64,000 nt of DNA from an uncultured Gammaproteobacteria bacterium. Its GTDB lineage: Bacteria; Pseudomonadota; Gammaproteobacteria; Eutrophobiales; Eutrophobiaceae. Shown here piece by piece: positions 8,809 to 16,435 of the stretch (its first letter is position 1; every line of letters begins with the position of its first letter). The DNA lies in the NCBI GenBank assembly GCA_958295485.1, contig OY282354.1:3062042-3126041 (forward strand), in the 5' to 3' direction. The position numbers were made by a program, and so were the translations under genes. The notes under the pieces are model-generated. The model saw only the letters and a list, made by a program, of their open reading frames with translations. It made no database searches and was not told where the DNA came from.

Positions 8809-9453
8809 TTACTTCACTTGCAACCGGTAGGCGAATTCAGCACAGACATGTCCTTTCACTACCGTTTCCGATTCCTCCAATAACTCCACGTCGCACCACG
8901 GCTCATACAACGCGTTGACTTCATCGTCATGGACCCGATAAGGCGGGGGGTTAATCCGCCCTTCTTCATAATGCAAGTTGATCAACAATATTTGAACGCC
9001 GGGCAGTAACAAGTCCTTCAGCTTGTTAACGTATTTTATTCGCATATCAGCGGGCATGGCTATAAGCGAAGCCCGATCAAACACTGCGGATATGTCCCCT
9101 GTCAGCCCCGTCATCAACTCAGTAGTCAGCAAAAAGAAATCCCCGCAAAAAATCTGGATATGATCTGACTTATAGCTAGTAAACGGCCCGGCTTCACTCC
9201 TCGCCGCGCTCAATCGCTGTTCGTCGAAAAATGACCGCACGGCGATTTCACTCAATTCCACCCCCAACACGTCATGGCCCTGCTCTGCCAGCCATGCCAT
9301 GTCCCTGGATTTACCGCACAGGGGGACAAATACCCCGCCACCGGATGCAACGTTCAAGTTACCCCAATGCTTGACCAATAACGGATGAAATTCATCCTGG
9401 TGAAAACCAAGGTCATTGGTTTCCCACCTGTCATGCCAGAATTGCTGCTCCAT
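8809..9453 (-). CDS. tpm: Thiopurine S-methyltransferase
   Basis: 214 aa, matching bacterial TPMT length. The family hallmarks are clear: an N-terminal FWHDRWETNDLGFHQ, the SAM-binding VFVPLCGKSRDMAWLAEQGH near residue 42, VLGVELSE, and DISAVFDRASLIAMPADMR. The enzyme methylates thiopurines and, in several bacteria, selenium or tellurium compounds, in the cytoplasm. It stands alone, convergent with the molybdenum hydroxylase operon and separated from it by about 115 bp. Confidence 0.93.
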   Translation of the reverse strand: MEQQFWHDRWETNDLGFHQDEFHPLLVKHWGNLNVASGGGVFVPLCGKSRDMAWLAEQGHDVLGVELSEIAVRSFFDEQRLSAARSEAGPFTSYKSDHIQIFCGDFFLLTTELMTGLTGDISAVFDRASLIAMPADMRIKYVNKLKDLLLPGVQILLINLHYEEGRINPPPYRVHDDEVNALYEPWCDVELLEESETVVKGHVCAEFAYRLQVK

Positions 9454-9470
9454 ACTTGTTGTTTACCCCT

Positions 9471-9668
9471 TTATAACGCTTCGTTGAGTTTCACCGAATC
9501 ATGGCTGATTTCCAATACCGGCATGTCGATGGCCTGGAAGGAAATATAATTATCACTGGTCCCGTCCGCCCGAACAATTCTCCGGTTTTCCCGGCGACAG
9601 GGCTTGCGCCGCAATTTCGGCGGCGGCGCCTTCGCACTGATCAACCAGGGCGCAATTACGTCGGACAT
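9471..9668 (-). CDS. Small protein of unknown function (doubtful)
   Basis: A 65-codon frame, MSDVIAPWLI to SVKLNEAL, stops 17 nt upstream of tpm on the same strand. The composition is gene-like (basic centre, acidic end) but I recognise no family and there is no good ribosome binding site. The frame extends further upstream only through an R1 repeat, so the longer version is an artefact. It could be the 3' remnant of a lost gene. Confidence 0.25.
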   Translation of the reverse strand: MSDVIAPWLISAKAPPPKLRRKPCRRENRRIVRADGTSDNYISFQAIDMPVLEISHDSVKLNEAL

Positions 9669-9695
9669 AACAGGATTATATAGGGAAAAGTTGGC

Positions 9696-9752
9696 CTTAG
9701 TCACTCCAAAACAGCCCCCAAACCCACTTTCGACGAACAGCGGGAGCGCCTG
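9696..9752. repeat. R1 MITE-like element, copy 1
   Basis: Contains the R1 core (9696-9715) followed by CCCCCAAACCCACTTTCG and the AACAGCGGGA end. Other copies lie near 21414, 39664, 42274 and 55185. Read on the minus strand, it encodes the spurious peptide ESGFGGCFGVT, which recurs in several false frames of the window. Confidence 0.7.
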
Positions 9753-10067
9753 GTTTCTTGACAACCGGATTGATTTACTCATGCCCATGGCGTATTGTCA
9801 GCAGTTCACATCAGACGGCCTGATTTGTCTCATATGCATTGAACCAGGACAGGCACGGTGGCGTCATTGTTGGGTACGGCGGCTGCTTCGTGCGCTATTT
9901 GGGGTCACTGAGACGGAGTACGGTCTGGCAGGTCAACCCGCTTGCTGGCCAGGATAAGAGGTTCAACAGACAAGGCAAATGAAACAAAATACCCTTTTTG
10001 CGTCACTCTCCTCGAAGAAGAGGAGATTATTCCTTCTGCGACACGGCTTTGCTGTGGGAAACGGCGC
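9753..10067. other. Gene-free stretch upstream of the MDR gene
   Basis: No convincing gene. The only structure I see is a short inverted repeat CTCCTC-GAAGAA-GAGGAG at 10008-10025, about 45 nt upstream of the MDR start. No clear sigma-70 promoter. Confidence 0.4.
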
Positions 10068-11033
10068 ATGAAGGCGTTGATCTACGACCGGCACGGCGGG
10101 CCGGAGGTCTTGCAATACAGGGATGAGCCCGACCCCGAACCGGGCCCACGGGATGTCGTGGTCGAAGTCGCGGCAACGACGGTAAATCATTTGGACGTCA
10201 TACAGCGCAATGGCTGGTTCACTATGCCAGGCTTCAACCTGCCGCATATTTCCGGGATGGACGTGGCGGGCACGGTGCTCGAAGTCGGCGCGCAGGTTAC
10301 GCGGGCGAAGCGGGGCGACCGGGTGCTGGTTGATCCCTCGCTGGCTGAAGCGCCTGAGGGGTCGAAGCTGGCCGGCATGGGCGACCTCTATGGTGAACTC
10401 GGTATCGTGGGAGGCACTGTTGCCGGCGCCTATGCGGAAAAATGCCTGGCGCCGGAGACCCACCTGCACCCCATTCCCGCTGATATGTCGTGGCATCACG
10501 CCGTCGTCTTCCCCACCTGCTGGATGACTGCGCATCATGCCCTGTTCGACGTGGGCCGGCTCAAAGCCGGCGAGACGGTAATGATTCATGCCGCCGGCAG
10601 CGAGAAGAAATGTCAGCAGGCGCGTGAATTGGGCGCGGATCACACCTGCAATAACCGCGCTATCGACGTGGCTGCCTGGGCCCGGGGAAGGACGAACGGC
10701 GCCGGCGTCAACCTGGTATTCGACCACGTAGGCGAGGCCCTGTGGGAAGCCTCACTGTTTGCGCTGGCGCCGCGCGGGCGGCTGGTGAATTGCGGCGGCA
10801 CTTCGGGTAATTCGCCGGTCATCCCGAATCTCGGCCACCTGTACCACATGGGCCTTAAAATCCTGGGATCGGATCCCTATCGCCATGAGGAATTCGCGCC
10901 AGTCTGGGCGCAATATTGCGCCGGCGACTTCCGGGCGGTTGTGGACAGCGTCTTTCCCCTGGCTAAAGGGAGAGACGCGCAAGAGAAGCTGCTCAGAAGA
11001 GAATTCTTCGGAAAGATCGTGCTGGAACCATGA
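10068..11033 (+). CDS. MDR-family oxidoreductase with deleted nucleotide-binding loop
   Basis: 321 aa from ATG 10068 (MKALIYDRHGGPEVLQY). The sequence follows zinc-type alcohol dehydrogenase/quinone reductases of the medium-chain family from end to end, but lacks the structural-zinc cysteines. The Rossmann glycine motif is missing: residues 174-185 read HAAGSEKKCQQA, whereas relatives read HGAGSG..., then about 20 residues, then ATAGS before the same EK-QRA helix. An in-frame loss of roughly 23-25 residues between two AGS triplets explains both the missing loop and the short length (family about 340-345). NAD(P)H binding is therefore doubtful and the gene may be a decaying allele. An upstream frame to 9942 has no homologous content. 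Confidence 0.8.
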   Translation: MKALIYDRHGGPEVLQYRDEPDPEPGPRDVVVEVAATTVNHLDVIQRNGWFTMPGFNLPHISGMDVAGTVLEVGAQVTRAKRGDRVLVDPSLAEAPEGSKLAGMGDLYGELGIVGGTVAGAYAEKCLAPETHLHPIPADMSWHHAVVFPTCWMTAHHALFDVGRLKAGETVMIHAAGSEKKCQQARELGADHTCNNRAIDVAAWARGRTNGAGVNLVFDHVGEALWEASLFALAPRGRLVNCGGTSGNSPVIPNLGHLYHMGLKILGSDPYRHEEFAPVWAQYCAGDFRAVVDSVFPLAKGRDAQEKLLRREFFGKIVLEP

Positions 11034-11117
11034 GCCTGTGGTTATGAGCGCCGACCCGCCCTATCCCGAACTCAAGAAAAGCCACACCATGGCCCACAGC
11101 GGTCGCCCGTGGCAGGA

Positions 11118-11639
11118 TTATTTACTCAAGATAGTTTCGATTCGCCCGACACTTTCACTCATATCCGCGAATCGGGAGTCCAGACCCGCGAATCGGGAGT
11201 CCAGACCCGTGAGTCGGGAGTCCAGATCCATGACTCGGGAGTCCAGATCCATGACTCGGGAGTCCAGATCCATGACTCGGGAGTCCAGATCCATGACTCG
11301 GGAGTCCAGACTCTTGATATCGGCGCGCAGGCTGGCATGTTCTTTTTCCATCGTAACGCGCAAGCCAGCCTGCCCCTTTTCCATCGTAACGCGCAAGCCA
11401 GCATGCTCCTTTTCCATCATGACGCGCAAGTCCGTGATCCCCGTGTGCAAGAACACAAACCCGCCTAAAATGGCGGTCATGGCAAACGCGCCCATCCACA
11501 GCAACAAACGGAATTCGCCGCGCTGAACCACGTCTTCACGCAAACGTTCAGGGACGACTTTCTCAGTGAGGATTTCCTCTACCATTTTTTTGATCTCACC
11601 CCGGGAGATTGCTCCTCCGGGGTTCATGGTTGTTTCCAT
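11118..11639 (-). CDS. Membrane-anchored coiled-coil protein with seven-residue repeats
   Basis: 173 aa. A short charged N-terminus precedes one membrane segment (about residues 44-68, FRLLLWMGAFAMTAILGGFV). Then come three degenerate 10-11-residue repeats of the GLRVTMEK type and a run of exact heptads (DSRVMDL four times, then DSRLTGL, DSRFAGL, DSRFADM). The heptad spacing predicts a long coiled coil outside or inside the membrane. GGAG lies 8 nt upstream of ATG 11639. I do not recognise a functional family; the small protein at 41888 has the same plan of one membrane segment plus coiled coil. Repeat number is probably variable between strains. Confidence 0.7.
   Translation of the reverse strand: METTMNPGGAISRGEIKKMVEEILTEKVVPERLREDVVQRGEFRLLLWMGAFAMTAILGGFVFLHTGITDLRVMMEKEHAGLRVTMEKGQAGLRVTMEKEHASLRADIKSLDSRVMDLDSRVMDLDSRVMDLDSRVMDLDSRLTGLDSRFAGLDSRFADMSESVGRIETILSK
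11168..11314. repeat. 21-bp tandem repeat, seven units, inside a coding sequence
   Basis: Seven head-to-tail 21-bp units, of the form TGACTCGGGAGTCCAGATCC plus one base, run from 11168 to 11314; the middle four are nearly identical. Because 21 is a multiple of three, several other reading frames also stay open here and give false genes on both strands. Confidence 0.9.
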
Positions 11640-11740
11640 ACGATTTCTCCATAATAAGGATTAGTGAAACGACACATCCAACCGTGTCTGATTTGACCCT
11701 GTGAACCTTACCGCATAAACCGGGAGGAGTCAACAGCTTG

Positions 11741-11775
11741 TCCAGGCGCTCCCACTGTTAGCGGGAACTGCTGCA
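11741..11775. repeat. R1 element fragment
   Basis: Contains CCCACTGTTAGCGGGAACTG, which matches one end of the R1 copy at 39664-39746. The core is missing. It lies between the coiled-coil gene and the 3' end of the TonB receptor gene. Confidence 0.45.
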
Positions 11776-11802
11776 AGCTTGTCCGGGTTCAGGCGTTCAT
11801 TC

Positions 11803-14109
11803 CTAATTCCAGCTATACCTGACCGAGCCGATGACTTCCCGCGGCGGGATGTACTCGTTGCTCGTGGTCCACAGCCCGTACGGGTTGGTGAAGACGTTGT
11901 TGATGCCGTCCTCGTCGAAGACGTTGGTCACGCTCAGACTAAAACTGAGTGGCATGTTGGCGACGTCACAGGAAAAATACAGGTTAACCAAGTTATAGCT
12001 GGGCACGGTGTCCACCAAGGGATGGTTGAACACGCGGGCCTGGAAATCGCCCCGATGGATGTACTCCACTCGTGAGGTCAGCACGGACCCATTGCCCAAC
12101 GGAAGCGTGTTCGTCAGGGCAAGACGCGCGGTGATGTCCACCAATTTCGGCGGCTTGTTGCCCTTGAGATTATTGGCGTTGTTCATCCTGGTGCGTTCAT
12201 CCACGGCGCCTGGAGTAAAAAGGCCGAACTGGAAGGGTACAAGCGCTGCACGAAAATCCTCCACGTCGAGCGCGAAAAAATCCGACTTTACCTTGCCGTC
12301 CTGCCAAGCCAGCATGCCGTCGAGCTGCCAGCCGTCCGCGACCAGCCACCCGAGCTCGGCCTCGATTCCGTACTCCTCCAACTTCGGGATGGTCCACGTG
12401 CCCCCGGCGAATGGCGCAGGGTCTTCATAGGTGAACTGCAAGTGCTCGTGGTCATAATAGAAGGCCGTGACGTTCAGACGCACACGCCCGTCGAGGAAGG
12501 CGTTGCGGGTTCCTGACTCGAACGCCGTCACCTCTTCGGGCTCGAATTGGGTAGGTATAAAGACCCCACCGCTACTGGAACCGCCGTTCTTCCAGCCGGT
12601 GGATACCAGGCCATAGACGAGATTATCCTCGGTGAGATTCACGTCCACACCCGCCTTCCAGGTCACTTTCGAGGCATTCGTTGTCCGACTGGCATCCCCG
12701 AAAACACCGAAGAACTGGGACGTTTCGTCGAGTTGGTCTTCGTCCTGGTAACGCAGGCCCGCGGTAACGGCGAGCATATCATTCAGCCGGTACGTGGCTT
12801 GTCCGTAGACCGCGTAATCCTCGCGAGTCACAGTGCGGACTTCAGCAAAATTCAAATCGGACGCGAACGGCGGCAAGGTTTCAGCAGTCAGTTCGGAGCG
12901 GGGACGGGACGCTGGCGAGGCCGGGAATGGCGCGGCGCCCGTGGCCTCCAGGAAGTCATTGAAATTCTCGTGGTGCAGGTAATAACCGCCGATGACCCAA
13001 TTCAACTGATCGCTGGCGTAGCTGATGCTGAGTTCCTGGCTGACGGCATCGGAGTCGTTATCCCAAAATGGGAGTATGTCCCAGTTGTTAAATGCCCAAC
13101 CTGTGCTGTTAATTGAAGTGAACTCCTCAGTCAAGCGATCACCGTCCGCCGATTGCTCCTTCCTGAGCGCCTGCCAGCCGGTAAGCGACTTGACCGTCAC
13201 CCCCATGGGGGCATCCCATTCCATGATCAACGAGGCGCTGTAATTCTCCAGCGCGAAAATGCCCGGGTAGTCCTGCGTCAACTCCCGCGGGTCGGGGTTG
13301 GGATCGTCCACGTTCTTCTGCGCGGCTGCATGTTGGTCGGAGTCGTGCATGAAGACCTGGGCATGCGCGGAGAAATCGTCCGACGGCTGCCACAGCGCCG
13401 CCAGTTTGCCAGTGAAGGAGTCGGCATCGTCCAGGTCATAGCCATCCAGGTCCCCGCCTTCAATCTCCGCAAACCCATCGCGTTTGTATTTTTGCACCGA
13501 AGCCCGGAACGCCCAAGTGTCCGAAAGCGGTACGTTCATTGAGGCGCGCCCCCTGATGTTGTCATAGGAACCGTAGCTCACTTCAAAGGAGCCATCCAGC
13601 TTGTCGAAGTGGGGTTTCTTAGTGACCAGGTTGATGGAGCCGCCCGTCGTGCCCTGGCCAAACTCCGTACCCTGCGGGCCGCGAAACACCTCGACGCGTT
13701 CCAGGTCGCCAAGGTCCAGGCCCATCGCCAATGAATTGGCAAGGTAAATGCCGTCGATATAGGTCAGTACGCTGGGCTGGGTGGTGAGGTTCTGGGCAGT
13801 CTCCCAGCCGATGCCGCGAATGGCCACGACGCGGCCGGCGCCGTCGTTCTTTGCGATAGTAAGCCCCGGCACGTAGCCGTTGAAGTTATCCAGTTTCACG
13901 ACGTTGGATTTGTCGAAGTCCGCCCCGGACAACACCGACACCGCGATAGGCGCTTCCTGGAGCGCCACCTCGCGCTTTCGCGCAGTCACCACAATCTCCT
14001 CCAGGGACGTTTGCGCTACTGAGGGTGGCGGCGCAATCATCGCTGAGATCACAGCCCCTGCGATGGAAACCTTCACTGACTGATACACGCCATTCTTGAA
14101 CCTGGCCAT
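11803..14109 (-). CDS. TonB-dependent outer-membrane receptor
   Basis: 768 aa. A signal peptide (to about SVAQ, residue 33) is followed by the TonB-box region EEIVVTARKRE, a plug domain (DNFNGYVPGLTIAKNDG, then VEVFRGPQGTEFGQGTTGG near residue 140) and a 22-strand barrel ending in an aromatic-rich segment (VRYSWN at the C-terminus). It belongs to the large receptor group of marine and sphingomonad-like proteobacteria that import organic substrates or chelated iron. The substrate cannot be read from the sequence. It starts 2 nt downstream of a VOC-gene remnant on the same strand, so its original promoter may lie beyond that remnant. Confidence 0.93.
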   Translation of the reverse strand: MARFKNGVYQSVKVSIAGAVISAMIAPPPSVAQTSLEEIVVTARKREVALQEAPIAVSVLSGADFDKSNVVKLDNFNGYVPGLTIAKNDGAGRVVAIRGIGWETAQNLTTQPSVLTYIDGIYLANSLAMGLDLGDLERVEVFRGPQGTEFGQGTTGGSINLVTKKPHFDKLDGSFEVSYGSYDNIRGRASMNVPLSDTWAFRASVQKYKRDGFAEIEGGDLDGYDLDDADSFTGKLAALWQPSDDFSAHAQVFMHDSDQHAAAQKNVDDPNPDPRELTQDYPGIFALENYSASLIMEWDAPMGVTVKSLTGWQALRKEQSADGDRLTEEFTSINSTGWAFNNWDILPFWDNDSDAVSQELSISYASDQLNWVIGGYYLHHENFNDFLEATGAAPFPASPASRPRSELTAETLPPFASDLNFAEVRTVTREDYAVYGQATYRLNDMLAVTAGLRYQDEDQLDETSQFFGVFGDASRTTNASKVTWKAGVDVNLTEDNLVYGLVSTGWKNGGSSSGGVFIPTQFEPEEVTAFESGTRNAFLDGRVRLNVTAFYYDHEHLQFTYEDPAPFAGGTWTIPKLEEYGIEAELGWLVADGWQLDGMLAWQDGKVKSDFFALDVEDFRAALVPFQFGLFTPGAVDERTRMNNANNLKGNKPPKLVDITARLALTNTLPLGNGSVLTSRVEYIHRGDFQARVFNHPLVDTVPSYNLVNLYFSCDVANMPLSFSLSVTNVFDEDGINNVFTNPYGLWTTSNEYIPPREVIGSVRYSWN

Positions 14110-14111
14110 TA

Positions 14112-14306
14112 TTACCCTCTCTTGTTGTAGGCAGTTGTATTTACGTTGTTTCCCCAGACCTCGCGGACCTTCTCATAAACCCCCTGGTCGCAGGAAAATT
14201 CTACCATGTTTCCCTCCGGGTCACGCAGGAAACAGATATAGCCGATCCGTTTGGGCATCTGCTGAGGGCCGAGGATCAGGCAGCCGGCCTCCTTCGCCCT
14301 GGCGAA
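14112..14306 (-). pseudogene. 3' remnant of a VOC/glyoxalase-family gene
   Basis: A 64-codon open stretch without a start codon reads FARAKEAGCLIL, then GYICFLRDPEGNMVEFSC and EKVREVWGN, ending TAA at 14112. The FLRDPEGNMVEF motif, with the metal-binding glutamate, is the typical C-terminal strand of vicinal-oxygen-chelate proteins. The 5' part is gone: an in-frame TGA lies two codons upstream and an R5 repeat begins 17 bp further on. The remnant was probably once cotranscribed with the TonB receptor gene. Confidence 0.7.
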
Positions 14307-14322
14307 CGCTCATTCGCTTCGA

Positions 14323-14345
14323 TCAAAAATCAAAGACCTGACCCC
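14323..14345. repeat. R5 repeat, copy 1
   Basis: Contains AATCAAAGACCTGACCCC, repeated at 51614-51636. It is followed by a second GACCCCGTT at 14359. Similar sequences flank REP-associated or IS200-like remnants in other genomes (from general knowledge). It lies exactly at the junction of the broken VOC gene and the MFS gene. Confidence 0.6.
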
Positions 14346-15595
14346 GTTACTTTTTTTGACCCCGTTGCTTTTATCGGGGGGCGCATCGACGCGACAAAAA
14401 TCAGGATGATCAAAAGCACGACGGAATAGCCCTGGAAGAGTATCGAAACCCCGCCCAGTTTGTCGCCGATAAGACCGCCCATTACCGGCCCGAACATGGC
14501 GATTGTCGTAATCAGGTTCATCGTGCCCAAAATCTCCGGGTTGTTCTTTGGCCCGAAATAATTGACCAACAAGACCGTCGTGGTAAACAGGCACATGCCA
14601 AAGCCATAACCTTCCGCGATGGCAAACAACGCGATGGTAAACGGGTTGTCGGCAACGGCCAGGGCCAGCATACCGATAACCTCCGCCAGGAGGGCCGACG
14701 CGAGGAGCCACCTGGGGTCGACACGCGTTGCCAACGCCCCGCCGAAAATGCGTGAAAGTGAATTAATCGCCGCGTGGGCGCTGAGCGCGCCGGCCGCGAT
14801 GGATGCCGAGACACCCATTGCGCCCATGTGCGCCACCGCCCAGGTATTCAGGGTCACGCCGCAAAACAAGGTTATCGTCATGGCGGCCACGATTACATAG
14901 TACTGCGGTGTACGCATCGCCTCCCGCAATGACCAGTTCACGGCGCTCTGGTAAACCTTGTCGGAACGTTTCTCGCCGGCGGAATCCTCCTCCTGTCCGC
15001 CGGCGGCAGCCGTGTCGGGGGCGCTCTTCACAAAAGCGATCGCGATCAACACGAGAACAAGACTGACGGCGGTCATGGTCCACCAGTGGATACGCCAAGA
15101 ACCGGTGGCGCTCACTATGCCAGTGACTACCAGGGGGCCGGCCACGCCCCCCAGTCCGCCAATCATCATATAGGCGCCAATGGCAAATGAGCGTTTATCC
15201 GGCAGCCAGTTATTGATCAAATGAACGGCGGGGACACTGGCGCATAAGGGAAAACCCAATCCCAACAAGCTGGCGCCTAAAAAATACCGTTGATGACTGT
15301 CCGCCAAGGCAAGCAGGGTAAAACCCGCGGCCATGATCACTCCGCCGATGCCATAGGTTGCCTTGGTCCCCAGGTGGCGCAAGGTCCAGGCGGGTACGGT
15401 GCTGGCCAACCCCGTCATCAACGCCAACAAGGTAAAGCCGAGCCCCGCATTGGTCCAACTCCAGGACAACTCCTCGATCATATAGGGCAAAACCACCCCT
15501 AAAGACGTAAACGTGGAGCCGGTAATATGGAAAAAGATGATGCTTATTATGCCGAACAGCAGCCAACGCCACCATGCCATCCTGTTATCGGTCAT
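14330..15595 (-). CDS. Major facilitator superfamily transporter (monocarboxylate/oxalate-formate-like)
   Basis: 421 aa with about 12 membrane helices: an N-terminal half beginning WWRWLLFGIISIIFF, a central charged loop (residues about 200-225, with GGQEEDSAGEKRSDK) and a C-terminal half. The layout and the LPYMIEELSWSWTNAGLGF stretch fit MFS carriers for organic anions. The last dozen codons (GSKKVTGSGL then TGA) run into the R5 repeat, so the original stop was probably lost and replaced. Substrate unknown. It faces away from the restriction-modification pair upstream only by strand order; the gap is 21 bp. Confidence 0.85.
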   Translation of the reverse strand: MTDNRMAWWRWLLFGIISIIFFHITGSTFTSLGVVLPYMIEELSWSWTNAGLGFTLLALMTGLASTVPAWTLRHLGTKATYGIGGVIMAAGFTLLALADSHQRYFLGASLLGLGFPLCASVPAVHLINNWLPDKRSFAIGAYMMIGGLGGVAGPLVVTGIVSATGSWRIHWWTMTAVSLVLVLIAIAFVKSAPDTAAAGGQEEDSAGEKRSDKVYQSAVNWSLREAMRTPQYYVIVAAMTITLFCGVTLNTWAVAHMGAMGVSASIAAGALSAHAAINSLSRIFGGALATRVDPRWLLASALLAEVIGMLALAVADNPFTIALFAIAEGYGFGMCLFTTTVLLVNYFGPKNNPEILGTMNLITTIAMFGPVMGGLIGDKLGGVSILFQGYSVVLLIILIFVASMRPPIKATGSKKVTGSGL

Positions 15596-15616
15596 TCCAG
15601 TTTCCTCTTTTACGCG

Positions 15617-16423
15617 TCAGGCGACGCTGGCGTTCCCATTGCGATATCTTGCCAAGTCCTCATCAGTCATTTGTCCGGGAGAAACAAGGCGATAATGTTT
15701 CTCATCATTGATAACTACCCCCTTTTCCCCTTCTTCAAAGGCGAAAAGCGCAATCAGGTTATCCTCCATAAACTGTGCCGCGACCGGACGACAGACAAGT
15801 TGCGGAAATTTCGTGGCGCACAAAGCAAAATCCTGTTCAATCTGAACAATACCAAGTTGGCCGGCGCCACTTTTAGCTTGAACCGGAAAAACGTACTGTA
15901 CACCGCGCTTGTCTATGCCGATATAAATCTCATCTGTTTCAACTTGTCCCATATCCGGTACGGTTGTCCTGAGATGATTTTGAAGTGAATAGCACGCAAC
16001 GCCTGAAAAAATATCAATCAGGCGATTGTAGCGTAGTCTTGCCAAGAGCGCTTGCTCATCGGTGAAGGCATATTTTGCAATGATTCCAGGCGTGGCATCT
16101 GGAATTTTTGTCTCAGCCAAAAGGGTATTGGGAAGTATTCGAGGCGTTGCCGTTAGAGAGAATTGGTATTTCGCTTGACCAATTGGACGGATGATCCATT
16201 CCAAACCCTCGGGGGCATGTTTGCGAATCGATTCCGGCAGGGGGACTCTGTAACGGAAACTATAAATGATGTCGCCGAGATTCTTGGGTAGCTTTACCCC
16301 AAGTTTCGTTGCGGCGTTGATTAAATCTTCGCGCTGAAAACTTACCTCTTGCGCGCCCTCCTGGTAGTTTTTGAAAAAAATATCCTCTATCAGTTTTGAA
16401 TAGCGGTCGCTATCCTTCGCCAT
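15617..16423 (-). CDS. Putative type II restriction endonuclease
   Basis: 268 aa, lying 12 bp downstream of a DNA methyltransferase gene on the same strand. I recognise no named enzyme. The central part reads VETDEIYIGIDKRGVQYVFPVQAKSG (about residues 167-192), a plausible PD-(D/E)XK core in which the ExK element is written QAK. That pattern, the length and the partner gene suggest the restriction subunit of a type II system. Specificity unknown. It is more AT-rich than the flanking genes. Confidence 0.6.
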   Translation of the reverse strand: MAKDSDRYSKLIEDIFFKNYQEGAQEVSFQREDLINAATKLGVKLPKNLGDIIYSFRYRVPLPESIRKHAPEGLEWIIRPIGQAKYQFSLTATPRILPNTLLAETKIPDATPGIIAKYAFTDEQALLARLRYNRLIDIFSGVACYSLQNHLRTTVPDMGQVETDEIYIGIDKRGVQYVFPVQAKSGAGQLGIVQIEQDFALCATKFPQLVCRPVAAQFMEDNLIALFAFEEGEKGVVINDEKHYRLVSPGQMTDEDLARYRNGNASVA

Positions 16424-16435
16424 TTTGAATCCTCC

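Noticed and set aside
9471..9788. 105-aa minus-strand protein
   Set aside because: Its N-terminal half is a translation of the R1 repeat; only the part from 9668 might be real.
11044..11136. Small plus-strand gene MSADPPYPELKK...
   Set aside because: Begins like a protein but runs into the antisense of the coiled-coil gene; perhaps a 5' remnant, not supportable as a gene.
11155..11526. Several long overlapping reading frames across the coiled-coil gene
   Set aside because: They stay open only because the 21-bp repeat is a multiple of three; only the minus-strand frame from 11639 has a ribosome site, a membrane segment and heptads.
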